Of a stretch of DNA of 64,000 nt, positions 14,596-23,045 are shown in pieces. The stretch comes from Flavobacterium cupreum (GTDB lineage: Bacteria > Bacteroidota > Bacteroidia > Flavobacteriales > Flavobacteriaceae). Both the position numbers and the translations under genes were made by a program. The stretch is taken from the NCBI RefSeq assembly GCF_003996965.1, contig NZ_QWDM01000017.1, forward strand, positions 1-64,000, read 5' to 3'. The notes beneath the pieces were generated by a model. It saw nothing but the letters and a program-made list of their open reading frames with translations, made no database searches and was not told the origin of the DNA. Every line of letters starts with the position of its first letter. The first letter of the stretch is position 1.

Positions 14596-16314
14596 ATGAG
14601 AATTAAAACCAAATTAAATCTGGGCGTTGGATTGTTATTTTTGATGATCATCATACTCTCTTTAGTAAGTGCCTATTCTGTCTTTTTAATAAAAGCAGAC
14701 ACCGAGAATATCCTGAAAGCGAATTACAATACCCTGGAATATTCCAGAAATATGCTTTTATCGTTAGATGAAATTAGTACGGATGCGGATCCTGCGATTA
14801 GTACTTTTAAAAAAAATCTTCAAAAACAAACGCAGAATATCACGGAGAACGGAGAGAAAAAAGTAACGGATAACCTGAAGGGAAATTTTGCTCTTTTGGA
14901 AAAAAACAATATCGATGAGGCTGCCAAAACACAGATCAGGAGAGACATTTTTGAGATCATGAAACTCAACATGAATGCCATAAAACAAAAAAGCGATATT
15001 GCGAAACATACCGCTGAAAATGCCAATTTGCTGATTGCCGTTGTAGGTACCTTATGTTTTCTGATTGCTTTTAACTTACTGATTAACCTACCGAATAATA
15101 TTGCGAACCCGATTAAGGAACTCACCCTGAGCATTAAGGAAATTGCCAATAAAAATTATTCCGAGCGTGTACATTTTACCAATCATAACGAATATGGTGA
15201 CCTGGCCAAATCGTTTAATACCATGGCGCAAAAACTTCAGGAATACAACAACAGTAATTTGTACAAGCTTTTCTTTGAGAAAAAACGACTGGAAACGCTT
15301 ATCAATAATATGCACGATCCTATTATTGGGTTAGACAATGAAGGACTGATTTTGTTTGCCAACGATGAAGCCCTGAAAATCATCGGACTGAAAGCTGAGG
15401 ATGTGGTTTCAAAAGCTGCTTCTACCCTGGCTTTATCAAATGATCTGGTACGTTCGTTACTTTTCAAAGAAGAAAATGACAATTCGAAAAAACAGCCTTT
15501 AAAGATTTTTGCCAACGGAAAAGAAAGTTATTTTGATAAAGAAAAAATCAATATCACCATAACGCCGACAGGTGAAGAAAAAGAAATCAATATTGGCGAT
15601 GTGATCATTCTTCGAAACATTACACTTTTTAAAGAGCTCGATTTTGCGAAAACCAATTTTATAGCGACAGTCTCCCATGAATTGAAAACCCCTATCGCTT
15701 CTATTAAACTAAGTTTACAATTGCTGCAAAATGCCAAAACAGGTGCCATGAATGAAGATCAGAATCAATTGGTCGAAAGTATTAAAGAAGATAGTCAGCG
15801 CTTATTGAAAATAACGGGCGAATTACTCAATTTATCACAATTGGAAACAGGGAATATCCAGCTGAATATTGAAAAAAGCAATCCGTATAACATTGTAAAT
15901 TATGCAAAGGAAGCTGTAAAAGTACAGGCAGACCAAAAGCAAATAAAATTGGTCATTGATGCGAATGAAAATTTACCGGATGTAAAAGCAGATAGCGAAA
16001 AAACGGGCTGGGTTTTGATCAATTATTTATCAAATGCCATTACGTATTCTTCTGAAAAAAGTACTATTGTGATTAAACTGAAAGAGGAAAACAATCAAAT
16101 CTTATTTCAGGTTATTGATACCGGAAAAGGAATTGATGCGCGGTACAAAGACAAGGTTTTCGATAAATATTTTCAGATTCCGGGCAGCCGGAAATCAGGC
16201 ACGGGACTGGGGCTGGCGATCAGTAAGGAATTCATTGAAGCCCAAAACGGAACCATTGGCGTAGAAAGCAATTTAGGACTGGGAAGCACTTTTTGGTTTT
16301 CATTAAACATTTGA
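14596..16314 (+). CDS. Membrane sensor histidine kinase of the kdp locus
   Basis: A 572-residue kinase: TM1 at about residues 8-33, a short extracytoplasmic helical region, TM2 at about 145-165, HAMP (165-220), PAS (about 230-340), HisKA with phospho-acceptor H361 in SHELKTP, and an HATPase domain with the G-boxes DTGKGID and GTGLGLAISKEF. It closes the kdp locus and is the only kinase there, so it probably phosphorylates D53 of the sigma-54 regulator at 4045, with the KdpD fragment at 12921 modulating it. The architecture differs from KdpD (two membrane helices rather than four). The start is the ATG after a short repeat remnant. Confidence 0.88.
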   Translation: MRIKTKLNLGVGLLFLMIIILSLVSAYSVFLIKADTENILKANYNTLEYSRNMLLSLDEISTDADPAISTFKKNLQKQTQNITENGEKKVTDNLKGNFALLEKNNIDEAAKTQIRRDIFEIMKLNMNAIKQKSDIAKHTAENANLLIAVVGTLCFLIAFNLLINLPNNIANPIKELTLSIKEIANKNYSERVHFTNHNEYGDLAKSFNTMAQKLQEYNNSNLYKLFFEKKRLETLINNMHDPIIGLDNEGLILFANDEALKIIGLKAEDVVSKAASTLALSNDLVRSLLFKEENDNSKKQPLKIFANGKESYFDKEKINITITPTGEEKEINIGDVIILRNITLFKELDFAKTNFIATVSHELKTPIASIKLSLQLLQNAKTGAMNEDQNQLVESIKEDSQRLLKITGELLNLSQLETGNIQLNIEKSNPYNIVNYAKEAVKVQADQKQIKLVIDANENLPDVKADSEKTGWVLINYLSNAITYSSEKSTIVIKLKEENNQILFQVIDTGKGIDARYKDKVFDKYFQIPGSRKSGTGLGLAISKEFIEAQNGTIGVESNLGLGSTFWFSLNI

Positions 16315-16340
16315 AAATCAAGCAGGAGTTAATATTTACG

Positions 16341-16409
16341 ATTGTCCGTCTGAGCGGAGTCGAAGACCTTTTGCCTGATCCAGCCTTCGACTCCGTTCAG
16401 GGTGACAAT
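16341..16409. repeat. Imperfect inverted repeat between convergent genes
   Basis: ATTGTC and CTGAGCGGAGTCGAAG (16341-16365) are mirrored by CTTCGACTCCGTTCAG and GACAAT (16384-16409). It lies between two convergent genes, and its stem could end transcription in both directions. A related half (TTCGACTGCGCTCAG) occurs at about 1397. Confidence 0.6.
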
Positions 16410-16441
16410 CCGTTATAAAACCAAAGCTTAATTGTCAGAAC

Positions 16442-17218
16442 CTAATTCGTACCCGAAGTATTATTCTTGATTTCCATAACTTCCCGTTTCACTTCCAGCA
16501 GCAGGTCTTTCATACTCTGGGTTTCTGTCACTTCATGGCGTTTATCGCTGCGGCCGATATTGCACTCGTATTCCCAAATCTCCAGAATATCCGAAGCTTT
16601 CACTTCATAATTCGGATAAAAACGATTATCGGATTCTAAGACTAGTGCATTCTTTTTGTTTTTGTTCAGACGCTTGTAGACCATGCCTTCACTTTTGGTA
16701 ATCAGGATATACGTTTTTCCGTCGAGCACCTCTCCCAGCCTTTCCACGTAACGGCCAATGATGATACTTCCGTCTTCGTGTGGCGGCATCGAATCTCCTT
16801 CTACCGGAAATCCACGGTGTTTTCCAGGTCCTAAAAACGGAAGGGAAACCTGCTGCAGGCTCTCGATATATTCCGGATCAGCATATCCGTTCAGGTAACC
16901 CGCTTTTGCTTTTTGAGATACAATTTCGATATAATTCTCCCCGGAACTATCGACTTGTATGGGTAAAATAAGCCGGTTACCTTCTAATTTTATGAGGTTT
17001 TCTATATTGATTTTACGGATGTCGACAGACAATAATAAATCAATACTCATATGAAAATATAAAGCAATCTGCTTTAAAATATCATAGGGTGCTTCGGAGG
17101 TTCCATCTTCGTATTTAACGTATCTTCCTCTGGTAATTCTAAGGTTTTCAGCTAATTTCTCCTGAGATATTTTATGCTTAACCCTCAATGCTCTGATGTT
17201 ATCTGAAAATAAGGACAT
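16442..17218 (-). CDS. LexA-like repressor (XRE helix-turn-helix plus S24 peptidase)
   Basis: A 258-residue protein. Residues about 5-62 form an XRE-type helix-turn-helix (KISQEKLAENLRITRGRYVKYE); residues about 100-200 form a LexA/UmuD-type S24 domain with a self-cleavage site A106-G107 (KAKAGYL), catalytic S143 (EGDSMPP) and K182 (MVYKRL). All key residues are present, so damage-triggered self-cleavage is expected. A C-terminal coiled tail follows (about 225-255). It is transcribed divergently from dinB across 86 bp, and the likely role is to repress itself and the dinB-dnaE genes until DNA damage. Bacteroidota use such XRE-S24 regulators; true LexA has a winged helix instead. Confidence 0.85.
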   Translation of the reverse strand: MSLFSDNIRALRVKHKISQEKLAENLRITRGRYVKYEDGTSEAPYDILKQIALYFHMSIDLLLSVDIRKINIENLIKLEGNRLILPIQVDSSGENYIEIVSQKAKAGYLNGYADPEYIESLQQVSLPFLGPGKHRGFPVEGDSMPPHEDGSIIIGRYVERLGEVLDGKTYILITKSEGMVYKRLNKNKKNALVLESDNRFYPNYEVKASDILEIWEYECNIGRSDKRHEVTETQSMKDLLLEVKREVMEIKNNTSGTN

Positions 17219-17304
17219 AATTTAATTTGTTATAATTTGGAACAACAAATATAATCATTTTTGTTACAACCTGAGCTAATTTTGTCTCTTACAAAAACAA
17301 AAAA
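17219..17304. promoter_or_regulatory. Divergent control region of the mutagenesis cassette
   Basis: This short 86-bp region holds a -7-like box for each direction: TAATTTTG (17277-17284, plus strand, for dinB) and TATATTTG (17246-17253, minus strand, for the repressor). No TTG at the standard spacing is seen for either. Two similar words, TTGTTATAA (17227-17235) and TTGTTACAA (17261-17269), flank the minus-strand box and are candidate repressor half-sites; TTGTTACAA is itself near-palindromic. Confidence 0.5.
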
Positions 17305-18486
17305 ATGACACGGGCAATTGTACACATGGATTTGGATACCTTTTTCGTATCCTGTGAAAGGTTAATCAACTCACAATTAGAAGGAATTCCCCTGATAATT
17401 GGTGGTGGTGACCGTGGCGTTGTAGCCTCTTGTTCGTATGAAGCCCGTCGTTTTGGAGTTCGTTCTGCCATGCCTATTCAAATGGCCATGAAATTATGTC
17501 CTGATGCTAAAATCATCAAGGGCGATATGGAATTGTATTCGCAATTATCGCATGATGTTACACAGGTCATTCAGGAAAAAGCACCGGTTATGGAGAAAGC
17601 CAGCATCGACGAATTTTACCTGGATATTACCGGAATGGACAAATTTCACGGAAGTTACAAATGGACGAATGAACTTGCACAGTCGGTAATTAAAGCCACC
17701 GGACTTCCGATTAGTTTTTCGTTATCTGTCAATAAAACGGTTTCTAAAATTGCTACCGGAGAAGGCAAACCAAAAGGGAACCTGGAAATCCCGGAAGGAA
17801 ATGTACAGACCTTTTTAAATCCGCTGTCAATTCAGAAAATACCAATGGTCGGAGCTGTGACTTTTCAGCTTTTATCAAGAATTGGCGTGCGTAAAATTCA
17901 GACTTTATCTGAAATGCCTCCTGAAGTTTTACAACAAATGATTGGTAAAAACGGGCTGGACATCTGGAAAAAAGCCAATGGCATTGATCACACTCCTGTA
18001 GAACCGTATTCCGAAAGAAAATCTATTTCAACCGAACATACTTTTTCGCAGGATACTATCGACATCACCATGCTAAAATCGATATTGGTCGGTATGGTCG
18101 AAAAACTGGCTTTTCAGCTGCGATCTGAGCAATGGCTAACCTCAACCGTTGTTGTTAAAATACGTTACGCCAATTTTGACACTGAAACCAAACAATGCAA
18201 AATTGCTTACACTTCAGCCGATCATATTTTAAATAAAAATGTAAACGATTTATTTGATAAAGTTTACCAGCGGCGTATGCGTATCCGACTGATCGGTATT
18301 CGCTTCAGCGGACTCGTTCGCGGCACGTACCAGATTGATCTTTTCGAAGATACCCAGGAAATGCTATCCCTTTATGCTGCGATGGATAAAATGAAAACCA
18401 GGTACGGTTTCGATGCCGTAATGCGTTGTGCCGGAGCATCCTTTAAACCGAATAACAAAGACGAAATTTTAAAACGTATCAAATAA
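17305..18486 (+). CDS. dinB: DNA polymerase IV (Y-family translesion polymerase)
   Basis: A 393-residue Y-family polymerase for bypass of damaged template bases. Catalytic acidic motifs are visible: HMDLDTFF near residue 7 and SIDEFYLDITG near 100, plus the fingers motif SYEARRFGVRSAMP. The little-finger domain follows from about residue 240, and a beta-clamp-binding motif QIDLF lies at 343-347. It is 3 bp from the following dnaE-type gene and so is certainly cotranscribed, and divergent from the LexA-like repressor that probably controls it. Confidence 0.93.
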   Translation: MTRAIVHMDLDTFFVSCERLINSQLEGIPLIIGGGDRGVVASCSYEARRFGVRSAMPIQMAMKLCPDAKIIKGDMELYSQLSHDVTQVIQEKAPVMEKASIDEFYLDITGMDKFHGSYKWTNELAQSVIKATGLPISFSLSVNKTVSKIATGEGKPKGNLEIPEGNVQTFLNPLSIQKIPMVGAVTFQLLSRIGVRKIQTLSEMPPEVLQQMIGKNGLDIWKKANGIDHTPVEPYSERKSISTEHTFSQDTIDITMLKSILVGMVEKLAFQLRSEQWLTSTVVVKIRYANFDTETKQCKIAYTSADHILNKNVNDLFDKVYQRRMRIRLIGIRFSGLVRGTYQIDLFEDTQEMLSLYAAMDKMKTRYGFDAVMRCAGASFKPNNKDEILKRIK

Positions 18487-18489
18487 ATC

Positions 18490-21400
18490 ATGTACCTCAA
18501 CTGCCACTCTTTTCATTCGCTTCGCTACGGCACGATTCCTCTTGATCATCTCATTGAGGAAGCAGTTTCGTGCGGTGTAAAAGGTATGGCACTGACAGAC
18601 ATCAATACCGTAACCGGAATTTATGATTTTATAAGAGCCTGTGATAAAGCAGCAATAAAACCATTGGTCGGAATCGAATTTCGCTCCAGTCATCAATTCC
18701 GCTATATCGGGCTGGCTAAAAATGCGGAAGGGCTGGCCGAAATGAACCGTTTTTTAACGGAATATAATTTCAGCGGGGAATCCCTGCCTTTAGTCGCTCC
18801 CCCATTCAAATCGGTTTTTGTGGTTTATACGCTGGAAAATGCTCCTGAGACACTGCGTGAAAATGAATTTATCGGCATTCGTCCGGAGGAAATTTCCAGG
18901 CTTTTTACTTCAGAATTGAAAAGTAAAATCTCTAAAATGGTGATGCTTCAATCGGTCACTTTTAGAAATAAAAGAGAATTTAACCTGCACAAAATCCTGC
19001 GGGCTATTGATACCAACATTATTTTATCAAAACTAACAGCCGGGGATTATTGTAAAACTTCTGAAAAAATGCTGCCTTTGGAAGCACTTTTGCCTTATTA
19101 TGAAAATTATCCTGAAATTATAGCCAATACCCAACATATCATTTCTTCCTGTAATTTTGAATATGATTTTAAAACGCCTAAAAACAAAAAGTTTTTTACT
19201 GAAAATCGCGAAGGTGACATCGCAAAACTAACGCAACTGGCACATGAAGGTTTAATTTGGCGTTATGGTGAAAATCATGATCTGGCCAAAAAACGCATCG
19301 AAAAAGAACTGAAAGTAATTGATGAATTACAATTCAGCGGGTACTTTTTAATTACCTGGGATATTGTACAATACAGCAACAGTCAGGGATTTATGCACAT
19401 TGGCCGTGGCAGCGGTGCCAATAGTATCATCGCCTATTGTTTGGGAATTACCGATATCTGCCCCATAGAACTGGATTTATATTTTGAACGTTTTTTAAAC
19501 CTCAACCGAAAAAGTCCGCCCGATTTTGATATCGACTGGAGCTGGAAAGAACGCAATACGATTTTAGAATATATCTTCGATAAATATGGTCGCGATCATG
19601 TGGCTTTCTGCGGAACGAATGTCGAATTTAAGTATCGGTCTATTTTTAGGGAAGTCGGAAAAGTTTTTGGCCTTCCAAAAGAAGAGCTGGACATGCTGGC
19701 CAAAAATCCGATGGCATTACACGAAACCAATTCTATTGTTAAACTGGTTCAGGAATACGGCATGATGATGGGTAAATATCCCAATCAGCGTAGTATGCAT
19801 GCCTGCGGAATCATTATTTCTGAAGACCCCCTTACCAATTATACGCCGTTGGAAATGCCTCCAAAAGGGTTTCCTATCGTGCTTTTTGATATGCATATTG
19901 CTGAGGAAATTGGCTTTGAAAAATTCGATATTTTAAGCCAGCGCGGCATCGGACATATTGACGACAGTGTAAAATTGATCGAAAAAAACAGGGGTATTAC
20001 ACTTAATATTCGGGACACTTCGATTTCCAAAAACGAAGCGGTCTGCAATGTTCATTTGGCACAAGGCAAAACCATTGGCTGTTTTTATATCGAAAGTCCG
20101 GCCATGCGCGGGTTGTTACGCCGGCTTAATTGCGACAATTATAAAATTCTGGTGGCCGCTTCTTCTATTATTCGTCCCGGGGTAGCGCAATCGGGAATGA
20201 TGAAAGAGTATATTTTTCGCCATAACAATCCGGATCAGTTTCAATATTTTCATGATGTGTTCAAAGAACATCTTGGCGAAACCTATGGCATTATGGTGTA
20301 TCAGGAAGATGTGATTAAAATTGCCCAGCATTACGGAGGACTTCCCGCTGCAGATGGTGATATTCTGCGTCGTGCCATGTCCGGAAAAGGACGATCGGCG
20401 GAAGCTTTGCAAAAAGTAAAAGATAATTTCTTTGCCTGCTGTGCCGCAAAAGGACATCCTGTAGGACTTAGTCAGGAAATTTACCGCCAGATTGAATCCT
20501 TTGCTGGGTTTTCGTTCTGTAAGGCACACTCGGCTTCGTATGCGGTAGAGAGTTATCAGAGTTTATATCTTAAGATCAATTATCCTGTGGAATTTATGAC
20601 AGCGGTGATCAATAACCAGGGCGGTTTTTACAGAACCGAAGTGTATGTGCACGAAGCGAGAATGTCCGGCGCTACGATTCTTAATCCGTGTGTGAATAAA
20701 AGCGAATATCAGACCACCGTATACGGCACTGCTATTTATCTCGGTTTTATGCACCTGCAGAGCTTAGACTCCAAAACCGCTCATTTAATCGAATCAGACC
20801 GGGAGAAAAACGGTGATTTTCTTTCTTTGGAGGATTTCATCAACCGTATTCCGATTGGGATTGAAAGCATGAAAATTTTGATTTTTATAGATGCTTTTCG
20901 TTTTACGGGAAAAACCAAGAATCAGCTTTTAGTCATTGCGAGTTTGCTTTTAAATAATTTCAAACCCGAAAACAGAGGCCTGATGCTGCTACAGGAACCG
21001 GTTAAAGAATATAAACTTCCTACTTTGGAACGTTCCATGTTTGAAGATGCTTTTGATGAAATTGAACTTTTAAGTTTTCCGGTTTCCTGTACTGTTTTTG
21101 ATCTTTTGCAGACCAGACACCGTGGCGACGTTATGGCCAAAGATTTAGTCGCCCATCATAAAAAACAAGTTCGTATGCTGGCCTATCTGATTTCCAGAAA
21201 ACAGGTTCCAACCAAAAAAGGAAACATGTATTTCGGAACCTGGATCGATCATGAAGGGACTTATTTTGATACAGCACATTTCCCTGATTGCCTGGTACAG
21301 TATCCTTTTCAGGGCGGAGGCTGTTATTTGCTGTTAGGAACTGTGGAAGTTGATTATCACTTTCCGACGATTACGATTACCAAGATGTCCAAAATGCCTT

Positions 21401-21543
21401 TTATTCCTGATCCGCGTTATATGGATGCTAAAGATCAGTATAAGACACAGCAGTTAATTAAGGAAGATGTTAGCCCTACGCATCGCGAACCCTATCCGCA
21501 GGGACACGAAATTAATCTGCCGAGACATCGAATGAAATTTTAA
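18490..21543 (+). CDS. dnaE2: DnaE-type (error-prone) DNA polymerase III alpha subunit
   Basis: A 1017-residue C-family polymerase, shorter than replicative DnaE (about 1150-1500). The N-terminal PHP domain is degenerate: the usual HxH reads NCH (residues 4-6) and TDHG reads TDIN, so metal binding is probably lost. The palm keeps PPDFDIDW with the catalytic aspartates, and FDILSQRGI carries the third. The C-terminus has an OB-fold-like segment. It is coupled to dinB with a 3-bp gap, so it is likely an inducible error-prone polymerase equivalent to DnaE2/ImuC, working with DinB in place of ImuB. Replicative DnaE must be encoded elsewhere. The gene symbol is by role, not by tested orthology. 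Confidence 0.85.
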   Translation: MYLNCHSFHSLRYGTIPLDHLIEEAVSCGVKGMALTDINTVTGIYDFIRACDKAAIKPLVGIEFRSSHQFRYIGLAKNAEGLAEMNRFLTEYNFSGESLPLVAPPFKSVFVVYTLENAPETLRENEFIGIRPEEISRLFTSELKSKISKMVMLQSVTFRNKREFNLHKILRAIDTNIILSKLTAGDYCKTSEKMLPLEALLPYYENYPEIIANTQHIISSCNFEYDFKTPKNKKFFTENREGDIAKLTQLAHEGLIWRYGENHDLAKKRIEKELKVIDELQFSGYFLITWDIVQYSNSQGFMHIGRGSGANSIIAYCLGITDICPIELDLYFERFLNLNRKSPPDFDIDWSWKERNTILEYIFDKYGRDHVAFCGTNVEFKYRSIFREVGKVFGLPKEELDMLAKNPMALHETNSIVKLVQEYGMMMGKYPNQRSMHACGIIISEDPLTNYTPLEMPPKGFPIVLFDMHIAEEIGFEKFDILSQRGIGHIDDSVKLIEKNRGITLNIRDTSISKNEAVCNVHLAQGKTIGCFYIESPAMRGLLRRLNCDNYKILVAASSIIRPGVAQSGMMKEYIFRHNNPDQFQYFHDVFKEHLGETYGIMVYQEDVIKIAQHYGGLPAADGDILRRAMSGKGRSAEALQKVKDNFFACCAAKGHPVGLSQEIYRQIESFAGFSFCKAHSASYAVESYQSLYLKINYPVEFMTAVINNQGGFYRTEVYVHEARMSGATILNPCVNKSEYQTTVYGTAIYLGFMHLQSLDSKTAHLIESDREKNGDFLSLEDFINRIPIGIESMKILIFIDAFRFTGKTKNQLLVIASLLLNNFKPENRGLMLLQEPVKEYKLPTLERSMFEDAFDEIELLSFPVSCTVFDLLQTRHRGDVMAKDLVAHHKKQVRMLAYLISRKQVPTKKGNMYFGTWIDHEGTYFDTAHFPDCLVQYPFQGGGCYLLLGTVEVDYHFPTITITKMSKMPFIPDPRYMDAKDQYKTQQLIKEDVSPTHREPYPQGHEINLPRHRMKF

Positions 21544-21573
21544 ACCAAAGCTATATACTTAAAAAAATAAATT

Positions 21574-22203
21574 ATGACACTCTTTAATGATACCGAATTA
21601 TTTACTTCAGGTCGTAGCCGAAAAACCGTATTTGAACTGCCTGACACCGAACTGATCCTGATTGACAATTTCTTCACCAAAGAAGAATCTGATCATTACT
21701 ATGAAAAACTCCTTCATCACACCAAATGGAGAGGATATGAAATGGAAATTTTTGACAAAACTGTCACGGCTCCCAGAATGATTGCGTGGTATGAAGATAA
21801 AGATAATCCCGGAGCAGACCAGAATGGCCCGGACTGGACTTATGAACTCCTGACCATCAGAAGCCGCGTAGAAAAAGAAACGCAGCTGGATTTTAACAGC
21901 CTGCTGCTTAATTTATACCGAAACGGAAGCGACAGCGTGGCCTGGCATAGCGATAAGGAGCACAATTCGGGCAAAAATCCCGTTATAGCATCTGTTACTT
22001 TTGGCGAAACCAGGATGTTCCGACTGCGTCATAAGTTTCGAAAAGACATTGCCCAGGTTGAAATCCCGCTCCATCACGGTTCTTTTTTATTGATGTCCGG
22101 AACTACAAACAGTTTCTGGCAGCATCAGGTGCCTAAGACAGCCAAAAAAGTACTGCCGAGAATCAATCTGACCTTCAGAAGAACGAACAGGATAGCCGAA
22201 TAG
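21574..22203 (+). CDS. alkB: AlkB-type 2-oxoglutarate/Fe(II) DNA dealkylase
   Basis: A 209-residue dioxygenase that removes alkyl groups from DNA or RNA bases by oxidative demethylation. The iron ligands H125 and D127 (WHSDKE) and H184 (WQHQVP) are present, and RINLTFRR near residue 190 is the 2-oxoglutarate arginine motif. The length fits bacterial AlkB-like proteins. It lies 30 bp after the error-prone polymerase gene, suggesting cotranscription and a shared damage-response role. Confidence 0.88.
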   Translation: MTLFNDTELFTSGRSRKTVFELPDTELILIDNFFTKEESDHYYEKLLHHTKWRGYEMEIFDKTVTAPRMIAWYEDKDNPGADQNGPDWTYELLTIRSRVEKETQLDFNSLLLNLYRNGSDSVAWHSDKEHNSGKNPVIASVTFGETRMFRLRHKFRKDIAQVEIPLHHGSFLLMSGTTNSFWQHQVPKTAKKVLPRINLTFRRTNRIAE

Positions 22204-22369
22204 TTTAAAAAAAGGCTCTTTAATTTCAATAATAAATGGCTTTTCCGTCAGAAAAGAATCTCAAAATCATCTTTCTAAAACAAAATACAGCCTTCTTGCA
22301 CATTTTATTAGGCAGCACTTATCTTTTTTAGTATTTTTCAAACTTTTTTCCAATAATATTCCACCCCAA

Positions 22370-22828
22370 ATGGCAAAATTAAACAATGATTTAACACGTT
22401 TTTTAGAGGCACAAAACAAACTCTATCTTACAGCACTTACTGAACTTAAAAGAGGAAAAAAAGAAACCCACTGGATGTGGTTTATTTTTCCTCAGATAAA
22501 AGGATTAGGAAGAAGTGAAATGTCCAGATTATATTCTATCGATAATCTTCAGCAGAGTGAAGAATTTCTGGCACATCCGGTTCTTGGAAAACATCTTATT
22601 GAAGTTTCCAGGGTATTACTGGACTTTAAAATGAAATCGGCTGAGGCTATACTTGGAGATTTAGATGCCAGGAAACTACAATCCTCTATGACTCTTTTTA
22701 GCTTAACCAACAATACAGATCCTGTATTTCAGGAAGTATTGGATGCGTTCTTTTCCGGTAAATTTGACCTGCTTACTTTGTCTATTATCAATGAAATGAT
22801 ACATCCGGCTTTGCAGCAGGAAGCTTAA
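22370..22828 (+). CDS. DUF1810 family protein
   Basis: A 152-residue soluble protein with the DUF1810 signature HWMWFIFPQIKGLGRSEMSR near residue 34 and the start pattern DLTRFLEAQNKLY. The family is widespread, small and of unknown function (sometimes called calpastatin-like without experimental support). It lies 166 bp after alkB and ends at a strong terminator, so it is probably a separate unit. No motif hints at an enzymatic activity. Confidence 0.85.
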   Translation: MAKLNNDLTRFLEAQNKLYLTALTELKRGKKETHWMWFIFPQIKGLGRSEMSRLYSIDNLQQSEEFLAHPVLGKHLIEVSRVLLDFKMKSAEAILGDLDARKLQSSMTLFSLTNNTDPVFQEVLDAFFSGKFDLLTLSIINEMIHPALQQEA

Positions 22829-22856
22829 AATAGCTAAAAACAATTTATAAAAAAAA

Positions 22857-22890
22857 GGAAGTTACTTTACTTAGTAACTTCCTTTTTTTT
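22857..22890 (+). terminator. Terminator of the DUF1810 gene
   Basis: GGAAGTTACT and AGTAACTTCC form a 10-bp stem with a 6-nt loop, followed by eight T residues and preceded by an A-run. Confidence 0.85.
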
Positions 22891-22953
22891 CTCCCGCAGA
22901 TTTTGCAGATTGAGCAAATCCATTCTTTCTGAATCTTAAATATTGTACAGTAC

Positions 22954-22986
22954 AAAAAAACGCCTTACTAACATAAGGCGTTTTTT
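22954..22986 (-). terminator. Terminator of the amino-acid permease gene
   Basis: CGCCTTA/TAAGGCG stem with a 6-nt loop, with A-run on the left and T-run on the right, so it can work in both directions. It lies 60 bp after the stop of the minus-strand permease gene. Confidence 0.75.
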
Positions 22987-23045
22987 ATTTTTTTATTTTA
23001 AGAAACAAAAGACTTTGAACCTTTGCTTCTTTGTGCCTTTGCCCC

